Positions 57,460-64,000 of a DNA stretch of 64,000 bases are shown here, in pieces. The translations under genes were made by a program, and so were the position numbers. The stretch's first letter is position 1. Every line of letters starts with the position of its first letter. The notes beneath the pieces were generated by a model. That model saw only the letters and a program-made list of their open reading frames with translations, did not search any database and had not been told where the DNA came from. Where the stretch lies: positions 62,001 to 126,000 of the forward strand of contig MESQ01000018.1 of the NCBI GenBank assembly GCA_001771065.1, given 5' to 3'. This DNA comes from Burkholderiales bacterium RIFOXYD12_FULL_59_19. Lineage in GTDB: Bacteria; Pseudomonadota; Gammaproteobacteria; Burkholderiales; Burkholderiaceae_C.

Positions 57460-60090
57460 ATGAATTCAACCGCTGTTCCGGTCACTGTCGCCGACATTCG
57501 CAAGACCTTTCTCGACTTCTTTGCTTCCAAAGGCCATACCGTGGTGGCTAGCAGTCCATTGGTGCCGGGCAACGACCCCACGCTGATGTTCACCAACTCC
57601 GGCATGGTGCAGTTCAAGGACGTGTTTTTGGGGGCCGACAAACGCAGTTACGTGCGTGCTGCCTCGGTCCAGTCCTGCCTGCGTGCCGGTGGCAAACACA
57701 ACGACCTGGAAAACGTGGGCTACACCGCACGCCATCACACCTTTTTCGAGATGCTGGGCAACTGGAGTTTTGGCGACTATTTCAAGCGTGAGTCGCTCAA
57801 GTGGGCCTGGGAGCTGCTGACCGTGGTTTACAAGCTGCCCGCAGACCGCCTGCTGGCCACCGTCTACGAAGAAGACGATGAGGCTTATGACATCTGGACC
57901 CAGGAGATTGGCCTGCCGCCCGAGCGTGTGATCCGCATCGGCGACAACAAGGGCGGGCGCTACAAGTCCGACAATTTCTGGATGATGGCCGACACCGGCC
58001 CCTGCGGTCCCTGCTCGGAGATTTTTTACGACCACGGCGACCACATTCCTGGCGGCCCGCCGGGCAGCCCGGACGAAGATGGCGACCGTTTCATCGAGAT
58101 CTGGAACAACGTGTTCATGCAGTTCAACATGACCGAAGACGGTTCGGTTACGCCGCTGCCCGCGCCCTGCGTCGACACCGGCATGGGCCTGGAACGCCTG
58201 GCCGCCATCCTGCAGCATGTGCACAGCAACTACGAAATCGACCTGTTCGATGCCCTGATCAAGGCCGCCGCCCGTGAAACCCGTTGTACCGATCTGGGTA
58301 ACAACTCGCTCAAGGTGATTGCCGACCACATCCGTGCCACCGCCTTCCTGGTGAGTGACGGCGTGCTGCCCGGCAACGAAGGCCGTGGTTATGTGCAGCG
58401 GCGCATCATCCGCCGCGCCATTCGCCATGGTTACAAGCTGGGCCAGAAAACCCCGTTTTTCCACAAGCTGGTGCCTGACCTGGTGGCCGTCATGGGTGCT
58501 GCCTACCCCAGCCTGTCGGCCCAGGCGGACCGCATCATGGACGTGCTGCGCGTGGAGGAAGAGCGCTTTTACGAGACCCTGGAAGTGGGCATGCAGATCC
58601 TGGACGAAGCCTTGACGGGCGGCGTCAAGGTCTTGCCCGGTGAGGTGGCTTTCAAGCTGCACGACACCTTTGGTTTCCCGCTGGACCTGTCGGCCGACGT
58701 CTGCCGCGAGCGCGGCTTGACGGTGGATGAGGCAGGTTTTAAGGCGGCCATGGAAAAGCAAAAGGCCCAGGGCCGCGCAGCCGGCAAGTTCAAGATGGAC
58801 AAGGCGCTGGACTACAGCGGGGCGGGTAATACATTTGTTGGCTACGAGCAGTTGACTGCTGCCACTGAGGTTGTCGCCATGTATGTGGATGGCACCAGCG
58901 CCACCGAGATCAAGGCGGGTCAGAACGGCGTGCTCGTGCTGGCCACGACGCCCTTTTATGGCGAAAGCGGCGGCCAGGTGGGGGATGCCGGCGCCATTTT
59001 TTGCGACCATGCGTTGTTTGAGGTGCAGGACACGCAAAAGGTCAAGGCTGATGTGTTTGGCCACCACGGTGCGCTCAAGACTGGCACGCTCAAGCTGGGC
59101 GACACGGTCACGGCCCATGTCAATACCTCACTGCGCTTGGCCACCCAGCGCAACCATTCGGTCACCCACCTGATGCACAAGGCCCTGCGCGAGGTGCTGG
59201 GTGGCCATGTGCAGCAAAAGGGCAGTTTGGTGACGCCTGAGCGCACGCGCTTTGACTTTGCCCACAATGCCCCGGTCACCGACGCTGAAATCCGCGAGAT
59301 CGAAGCCCGCGTGAATGCCGAGATTCTCACCAACGCGGCCACCCAGGCACAGGTGATGGACATCGAATCGGCACAAAAAACCGGCGCCATGATGCTGTTT
59401 GGCGAAAAATACGGCGAATCAGTACGTGTGCTCGACATTGGCAGCAGCCGCGAACTGTGCGGCGGCACCCATGTGCAGCGCACCGGTGACATCGGCTTGT
59501 TCAAGGTGGTGGCAGAGGGCGGTGTCGCCTCGGGCATTCGCCGCATCGAGGCGGTCACGGGTGCAAACGCATTGGCCTATTTGCAGCAGCTTGAAGACTC
59601 GGTCGGCCAGGCCGCCAGCGCCCTCAAGGCCCCGGTGGCCGAGGTTAATGAGCGTATTGTGGCGGTGCTGGAACACGTCAAAACGCTTGACAAGGAATTG
59701 GCCGCGCTCAAGGGTAAGCTGGCCAGCGCCCAGGGCGACGAGCTGCTCAGCCAGGCGCAGGACATCAGGGGCGTCAAGCTGCTGGTGGCCCGACTCGACG
59801 GTGCTGATGTCAAAACCCTGCGCGACACCATGGACAAGCTCAAGGATAAGCTCAAAACTGCGGTCATTGTGCTCGGCGTGGTCGACGGCGCCAAGGTGCA
59901 GATCGCCGTGGGCGTGACCCCTGACACCACGGCCAGGGTCAAGGCTGGCGAGCTGGTCAACTTTATTGCAAGCCAGGTGGGCGGCAAGGGCGGTGGCAAA
60001 CCCGACATGGCCATGGCCGGCGGCACCGAACCCGCCATGCTGGCAGCGGCCTTGGCCAGCGTGCAAGGCTGGGTCGAACCCAAGCTTTGA
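57460..60090 (+). CDS. alaS: Alanyl-tRNA synthetase AlaS
   Basis: 876 residues: class II catalytic domain ([54 protein letters not shown] in pieces), tRNA-recognition region, editing domain with zinc site HSVTHLMH and CGGTHV, and the C-terminal oligomerisation domain. Charges tRNA-Ala and removes mischarged Ser/Gly. A TAAAAT box at 57421-57426 may be its -10. Confidence 0.97.
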   Translation: MNSTAVPVTVADIRKTFLDFFASKGHTVVASSPLVPGNDPTLMFTNSGMVQFKDVFLGADKRSYVRAASVQSCLRAGGKHNDLENVGYTARHHTFFEMLGNWSFGDYFKRESLKWAWELLTVVYKLPADRLLATVYEEDDEAYDIWTQEIGLPPERVIRIGDNKGGRYKSDNFWMMADTGPCGPCSEIFYDHGDHIPGGPPGSPDEDGDRFIEIWNNVFMQFNMTEDGSVTPLPAPCVDTGMGLERLAAILQHVHSNYEIDLFDALIKAAARETRCTDLGNNSLKVIADHIRATAFLVSDGVLPGNEGRGYVQRRIIRRAIRHGYKLGQKTPFFHKLVPDLVAVMGAAYPSLSAQADRIMDVLRVEEERFYETLEVGMQILDEALTGGVKVLPGEVAFKLHDTFGFPLDLSADVCRERGLTVDEAGFKAAMEKQKAQGRAAGKFKMDKALDYSGAGNTFVGYEQLTAATEVVAMYVDGTSATEIKAGQNGVLVLATTPFYGESGGQVGDAGAIFCDHALFEVQDTQKVKADVFGHHGALKTGTLKLGDTVTAHVNTSLRLATQRNHSVTHLMHKALREVLGGHVQQKGSLVTPERTRFDFAHNAPVTDAEIREIEARVNAEILTNAATQAQVMDIESAQKTGAMMLFGEKYGESVRVLDIGSSRELCGGTHVQRTGDIGLFKVVAEGGVASGIRRIEAVTGANALAYLQQLEDSVGQAASALKAPVAEVNERIVAVLEHVKTLDKELAALKGKLASAQGDELLSQAQDIRGVKLLVARLDGADVKTLRDTMDKLKDKLKTAVIVLGVVDGAKVQIAVGVTPDTTARVKAGELVNFIASQVGGKGGGKPDMAMAGGTEPAMLAAALASVQGWVEPKL

Positions 60091-60154
60091 AATCGTTACG
60101 CACCATGTGCCTTGAGCACGCTCTCTTTTTACTTTCCAACTGAAACAACATCCC

Positions 60155-60928
60155 ATGAGTGCTTTTTTGAATGAAACCGTTTTAAGCGTTCACCACTGGA
60201 CCGACCGGCTGTTCAGCTTTACCACCACGCGCGACGAGACGCTGCGTTTTTCCAACGGCCACTTCACCATGATTGGCCTGCGCGTAGACGGCAAGCCCTT
60301 GCTGCGCGCGTACAGCATCGTCAGCGCCAACTACGAGGACCACCTGGAGTTTTTGAGCATCAAGGTGCAAGACGGCCCGCTGACCTCGCGGCTGCAGCAC
60401 ATCAAGGTGGGCGACAAGATTGTGGTCGGCAAAAAACCCACCGGCACGCTGCTGATTGACTACCTGTTGCCCGGCAAAAACCTGTACCTGTTTGGCACCG
60501 GCACCGGTCTGGCCCCGTTTTTGAGCATCGTGCGGGACCCTGAAACCTACGAAAAATTTGAGAAAGTCATCTTGGTGCACGGCGTACGGGAGGTGGCCGA
60601 GCTGGCTTATCACGACTACCTCACGCTGGAGCTGCCTGACCATGAGTTTTTGGGCGACATGGTGAGCGCGCAGATGCTGTATTACCCCACCGTCACGCGC
60701 GAACCCTACAAAAACCAGGGCCGCATCACTGACCTGATCGATTCGGGCAAGTTACAAGCCGACCTGGGCCTGCCCAAATTTGACCCGGCCACCGACCGCG
60801 CCATGCTGTGCGGCAGCCCGGCCTTGCTCAAAGACCTGAAGCATATTCTGGAGAAGCGTGGCTTCCTGGAGGGCAACACCACCAAGCAGGGTGACTTTGT
60901 GGTCGAGCGCGCTTTTGTGGAGCAGTAA
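60155..60928 (+). CDS. fpr: Ferredoxin/flavodoxin-NADP+ reductase Fpr
   Basis: 257 residues with FAD-binding RAYSIVSANYEDHLEF and NADP motifs GTGTGLAPFLSIVRDP and MLCGSPALLKD, ending VVERAFVEQ as in bacterial class A enzymes. It moves electrons between NADPH and ferredoxin or flavodoxin. It is followed 2 bases later by the PfkB kinase. Confidence 0.94.
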   Translation: MSAFLNETVLSVHHWTDRLFSFTTTRDETLRFSNGHFTMIGLRVDGKPLLRAYSIVSANYEDHLEFLSIKVQDGPLTSRLQHIKVGDKIVVGKKPTGTLLIDYLLPGKNLYLFGTGTGLAPFLSIVRDPETYEKFEKVILVHGVREVAELAYHDYLTLELPDHEFLGDMVSAQMLYYPTVTREPYKNQGRITDLIDSGKLQADLGLPKFDPATDRAMLCGSPALLKDLKHILEKRGFLEGNTTKQGDFVVERAFVEQ

Positions 60929-60930
60929 GC

Positions 60931-61938
60931 ATGACCTACCACCTTTACGCCATTGGTAATGCCCTGGTTGACACCGAATACGAAGTCTCTGATGCCCAAT
61001 TGCAGGCGGCCGGCGTTGAAAAACGCCACATGACGCTGATTGACGGCCCGCGTCGCGCCGAACTCATCAACCATGTGCACAGCGTCAAGTCGCACCGCAC
61101 CGGTGGCGGCTCGGCCGGCAACACCGTGGTGGCGCTGGCCCAACTGGGTGGACGCGCGTTTTACTCGTGCCGGGTGGCCGACGACGAATTGGGCGACTTT
61201 TACACCAAAGACCTGCTCGCCAATGGTGTCGCCACCAACCTCACACACACCAAAGCGCCCGCAGGCCAAACCGGTAGCTGTATGGTGATGGTCACGCCCG
61301 ATGCCGAGCGCAGCATGAGCACGTTTTTGGGGGCCACGGCTGACATTGACGAGGCTGCACTGCACCCGCACGACATCGTCAAGTCACGCGTGTATTACAT
61401 GGAAGGCTACCTGGCCGCCTCACCTACCGGCCTGGCCGCTGCCATCAAGGGGCGCGCCATTGCGGCACAGGCGGGGGTCAAATTGGCCACCACGTTAAGC
61501 GATATGAGCATGATCAATTTCTGTCGTCCTGGCCTGGACGCCATGGTCGGCACCGACCTCGACTTTTTGTTCTGTAACGAAGAAGAAGCCCAGGTGTGGT
61601 GCGGTACCACAGATGTGGCGCAGATGTGTCAGCAGCTCGGGCAACAGGCAAAAACCGTGTGTCTGACGCGCAGCGCCAAGGGCTGCCTGGTGATCGAAGC
61701 CGGCCAGGTGACCGATGTACCCGCTGCGCAGGTCAAGGCCATCGACACCAACGGGGCAGGTGACATGTTTGCCGGGGCATTTTTGTACGCGGTGACGCAC
61801 GGCCACAGCCATGCGCAGGCCGCCTGGCTGGCCAATCAGTGCGCTGGCCGCGTGGTCGCCCAATACGGCAACCGCCTCAGCCATGAGACGATGGGCAGCC
61901 TGAAAGCCGACTTCACCCAATACATTGCCATAAGTTAA
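60931..61938 (+). CDS. PfkB-family kinase, adenosine kinase-like
   Basis: 335 residues. PfkB signatures: GGGSAGNTVVALAQLGG (about 56-72) and the catalytic AIDTNGAGDMFAGAF (about 270-284). The N-terminus YAIGNALVDTEYEVSD is as in bacterial adenosine/inosine kinase-like proteins. The likely reaction is phosphorylation of a nucleoside or sugar by ATP. Tight spacing with fpr suggests a joint transcript. Confidence 0.85.
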   Translation: MTYHLYAIGNALVDTEYEVSDAQLQAAGVEKRHMTLIDGPRRAELINHVHSVKSHRTGGGSAGNTVVALAQLGGRAFYSCRVADDELGDFYTKDLLANGVATNLTHTKAPAGQTGSCMVMVTPDAERSMSTFLGATADIDEAALHPHDIVKSRVYYMEGYLAASPTGLAAAIKGRAIAAQAGVKLATTLSDMSMINFCRPGLDAMVGTDLDFLFCNEEEAQVWCGTTDVAQMCQQLGQQAKTVCLTRSAKGCLVIEAGQVTDVPAAQVKAIDTNGAGDMFAGAFLYAVTHGHSHAQAAWLANQCAGRVVAQYGNRLSHETMGSLKADFTQYIAIS

Positions 61939-62102
61939 AGCGTGATCGAGTCGCGAGAAGTCATGAAAAAGAATCGGCAAACTTATCAGATTAGGCCTGA
62001 TTTGTAGGGTTTTCATTCATGGTCTGTTCAGTTTCAAACGTTAAACTTATGCTCATGCAGACTAGGCTGCAGATATTTTTTAACTTCAAAGGAAATTTAG
62101 CA

Positions 62103-62408
62103 ATGACAACACGTCGCGTATTCATGATGCAGTCGGTTCTGGGTGCCAGCGCTTTGGCTTCTGGTGTGGCAATGGCATCACCCCCCAAGGTGGCTGAGAC
62201 CGATGCCAATGCCAAGGGCTTGGGCTACGTAGTTGACACTGCCAAAGCTAATGCCAAGAAATACCCCAAGCATGCGGCAACGCAAAGTTGTGCCAACTGT
62301 GCTTTGTATCAAGGCAAGGCCGGGGAAGAGTCGGGTGGTTGCCCGCTGTTTGCCGGCAAAGAAGTGTCCGCCAAGGGCTGGTGCAGCGCCTACGCCAAGA
62401 AGGCCTAA
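62103..62408 (+). CDS. High-potential iron-sulfur protein (HiPIP)
   Basis: 101 residues from the ATG at 62103 after AAAGGAAA. Twin-arginine signal TTRRVFMMQSVLGASALASG with cleavage near AMA-S. The four cluster cysteines follow in the HiPIP spacing: CANC, GGCPLF and GWCSAY. It is a small soluble periplasmic electron carrier, commonly linking bc1 to an oxidase or reaction centre. It has its own terminator. Confidence 0.95.
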   Translation: MTTRRVFMMQSVLGASALASGVAMASPPKVAETDANAKGLGYVVDTAKANAKKYPKHAATQSCANCALYQGKAGEESGGCPLFAGKEVSAKGWCSAYAKKA

Positions 62409-62414
62409 GCGCCA

Positions 62415-62468
62415 AACTGGACTCGTCCAGTTCACCCAAAACCCACCCATGCGGTGGGTTTTGTTTTT
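62415..62468 (+). terminator. Terminator after the HiPIP gene, preceded by a second palindrome
   Basis: A perfect 10-bp stem AAAACCCACC/GGTGGGTTTT (62438-62462) with loop CATGC is followed by GTTTTT. Just before it AACTGGAC-tc-GTCCAGTT (62415-62432) is a further 8-bp hairpin. Confidence 0.85.
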
Positions 62469-62513
62469 GGGCCTGGGCAGCCAAGGCAATGCTAAATTTC
62501 GGATAATCCAGGC

Positions 62514-63236
62514 ATGAACCCAACTATCAATGCTGATCCGGCCGAGCTGGCCAAATTCTCTGACCTGGCCCACCGCTGGTGGGATGCCGAGGGCGAGTTT
62601 CGCCCATTGCACCAGATCAACCCCCTGCGCCTGGGCTGGATCAAAGAATTTTGCGACTTGCAAGGCAAGGCCGTGCTTGACGTCGGCTGTGGCGGCGGCA
62701 TTCTGGCCGACTCTTTGGCACGCTCTGGCGCCCACGCCACCGGCATTGATTTGTCGACCAAGGTGTTGCGCATTGCCCAGTTGCACGCCATGGACGCAGA
62801 AACCAAAAACGTGCATTACCGCGAGATCAGTGCCGAGGCCATGGCCGCCGAGCAGCCCGCCGGTTTTGATGTGGTGACCTGCATGGAAATGCTCGAACAC
62901 GTGCCCAACCCGGCGTCTGTGGTGCAGGCCTGCGCCACCCTGGTCAAGCCGGGTGGCTGGGTGTTTTTTTCCACGCTCAATCGCAACCCCATGTCCTTTT
63001 TGCAGGCGATTGTGGGGGCTGAATATGTGCTCAACATGCTGCCACGCGGCACCCACGAATTTGCCAAGTTCATTCGCCCCAGCGAATTGGCGAGCTTTTG
63101 CCGCCGCGCCGACCTGAATGTCATGCAGACACGGGGTTTGTCGTTTAACCCACTGACCCAGCGCTACTGGCTCAACAGCAACACCAGCGTCAATTACCTG
63201 CTGGCCACCCAAAAACCGGCGAGTTTGCCCGCGTGA
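62514..63236 (+). CDS. ubiG: Ubiquinone biosynthesis O-methyltransferase UbiG
   Basis: 240 residues. NPTINADPAELAKFSDLAHRWWD is the UbiG N-terminus; SAM motif LDVGCGGGILADSLA, then FDVVTCMEMLEHVPNP and FFSTLNRNPMSF. It carries out both O-methylations in ubiquinone synthesis. The stop overlaps the gph start (GTGA). Confidence 0.95.
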   Translation: MNPTINADPAELAKFSDLAHRWWDAEGEFRPLHQINPLRLGWIKEFCDLQGKAVLDVGCGGGILADSLARSGAHATGIDLSTKVLRIAQLHAMDAETKNVHYREISAEAMAAEQPAGFDVVTCMEMLEHVPNPASVVQACATLVKPGGWVFFSTLNRNPMSFLQAIVGAEYVLNMLPRGTHEFAKFIRPSELASFCRRADLNVMQTRGLSFNPLTQRYWLNSNTSVNYLLATQKPASLPA

Positions 63237-63925
63237 CGCCCCAGGGTGCCCGCTTTTCCCAGGTGCAAGCGGTGCTGTTTGACCTGGACGGTACGCTGAT
63301 CGACAGCGCTCCCGATCTGGCCGCTGCCGCCGACGCCATGCGCTTGGCGCGTGGCCTGCCATCGCTGCCACTGGCGCAGTACCGGCCCATGGCGGGGGCC
63401 GGTGCCCGTGGCCTGCTGGGTGTGGCGTTTGGCATGACCCCCGAGCACGCTGATTACGACACCCTGCGCGAAGAGTTTTTTTGTATTTATGAGCGCAGCC
63501 TGACCCAACGCACCCAGATCTTCGACGGTGTGCCCGAGTTGCTGGCGCGCTTTGCCAGCCAAGGTGTGAAATGGGGCGTGGTGACCAACAAGTCGGAGCG
63601 CTTCACCCTGCCACTGACCGGCTCGATGGCCTTGTTTGACACGGCGGGCGCCATTGTCAGTGGTGACACCACGCCTTTTGCCAAGCCGCACCCGGCGCCT
63701 TTACTTGAAGCCGCCCGCCGCATGGGTGTGGATGCCAGCCGCTGCGTTTATGTGGGCGACGACGAACGCGACATCGTGGCCGGTCTGGCGGCAGGCATGG
63801 CTACCGTGGCGGTGACCTATGGCTACCTTGGGGCGCAGGCAGACACCAGCCGGTGGGGCGCAAATGCCACAATTAATTGTGTGAATGAACTGCTGCCGCT
63901 CTTGCAATTTTCCAGCGTGGCCTAA
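63233..63925 (+). CDS. gph: Phosphoglycolate phosphatase Gph (HAD family)
   Basis: 230 residues from a GTG at 63233 overlapping the ubiG stop. HAD motifs: FDLDGTLIDSAPDL (nucleophile), VVTNKS, and KPHPAPLL...VGDDERDIVAGLAAGM. It removes phosphate from 2-phosphoglycolate. The ubiG-gph pair is common in this class of bacteria. Confidence 0.94.
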   Translation: MTPQGARFSQVQAVLFDLDGTLIDSAPDLAAAADAMRLARGLPSLPLAQYRPMAGAGARGLLGVAFGMTPEHADYDTLREEFFCIYERSLTQRTQIFDGVPELLARFASQGVKWGVVTNKSERFTLPLTGSMALFDTAGAIVSGDTTPFAKPHPAPLLEAARRMGVDASRCVYVGDDERDIVAGLAAGMATVAVTYGYLGAQADTSRWGANATINCVNELLPLLQFSSVA

Positions 63926-63928
63926 AAT
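63902..63928 (+). promoter_or_regulatory. Putative ssrA promoter within the end of gph
   Basis: TTGCAA (63902-63907) and TAAAAT (63923-63928), 15 bp apart, end 10 bases before the tmRNA 5' end; the -10 overlaps the gph stop codon. Confidence 0.5.
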
Positions 63929-63938
63929 ACGAGGCTTA

Positions 63939-64000
63939 GGGGCTGCACTGGTTTCGACGTGGATTCGGACGCGCGGCAGGGCATGTCGAGCTGAATGGGC
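63939..64000 (+). ncRNA. ssrA: tmRNA, 5' part only (window ends inside it)
   Basis: The sequence begins GGGGCTGCACTGGTTTCGACG, the conserved tmRNA 5' end that forms the tRNA-like acceptor with the missing 3' end. The tag-coding region lies beyond the window. Confidence 0.93.

Noticed and set aside
57466-59118. A 550-codon minus-strand frame opposite alaS
   Set aside because: AlaS is complete and conserved on the plus strand; the antisense reading has no family features.

Overview
The window comes from a GC-rich betaproteobacterium, most likely a Comamonadaceae member of the Rhodoferax/Albidiferax kind. This rests on the rpoD, dnaG, alaS, ubiG, gph and ssrA genes, the style of the tRNAs, the L-fucose and TRAP gene sets, and the hydrogen-sensing hox genes. 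The genus is inferred; no database was consulted. No stretch longer than 300 bases lacks a gene, and there is no CRISPR array or insertion sequence.

Layout. (1) 1-6053: the 3' part of a giant RTX-type calcium-binding secreted protein; its 5' end lies outside the window. (2) 6134-15086: a sugar catabolic locus. Eight genes run leftwards (FucU mutarotase, GntR/FCD regulator, DHDPS-family lyase, TRAP transporter DctPQM, FAH-family enzyme, PfkB kinase). Two run rightwards (COG3618 lactonase, L-fucose dehydrogenase-like SDR). The set fits non-phosphorylative oxidation of L-fucose or D-arabinose, but no aldonate dehydratase is present. (3) 15250-36130: about 21 kb of hydrogenase genes, all leftward except one toxin-antitoxin pair: structural hybO-hybA-hybB-hybC, maturation genes hupD-hupF-hybE, a hemerythrin, hypA-hypB-hypF, hypC-hypD-hypE, a hoxX remnant, then the H2-sensing and regulatory set hoxA, hoxV/hupK, hoxB, hoxC, hoxJ. 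A sigma-54 promoter precedes hybO, as expected for control by the NtrC-type HoxA. (4) 36336-39313: nickel supply, with nikR facing the hydrogenase operon and a NikM(N)QO ECF transporter. (5) 39422-45192: a lone Rieske protein, rpoD, dnaG and a 3-hydroxyacyl-CoA dehydrogenase-like SDR. (6) 45327-47686: two tRNA genes flanking a small accessory patch (BRO-type protein, unknown protein, VapBC). (7) 47775-57415: a 4-guanidinobutyrate/GABA catabolic operon (gabT, polyamine-type ABC transporter, ureohydrolase, gabD) with a divergent MocR/GabR-type regulator. (8) 57460-64000: alaS, fpr, a PfkB nucleoside kinase, HiPIP, ubiG, gph and the start of ssrA.

The most notable observations concern the hydrogenase locus. 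hypD, essential for making the Fe(CN)2CO group, carries an in-frame TAG at codon 307 while all reading on both sides is intact. hoxX, the CO-forming maturation factor for growth in air, is reduced to 176 codons by in-frame internal loss. The small subunit has the ordinary CTGC motif, not the CTCC motif of oxygen-tolerant enzymes. A seven-ligand hemerythrin sits inside the operon, and a PIN/RHH toxin-antitoxin pair is wedged antisense between hypF and hypC. Together these suggest an oxygen-sensitive Hyb-type enzyme in a lineage that dropped aerobic maturation; whether the hypD stop is real decides if the whole locus is active.
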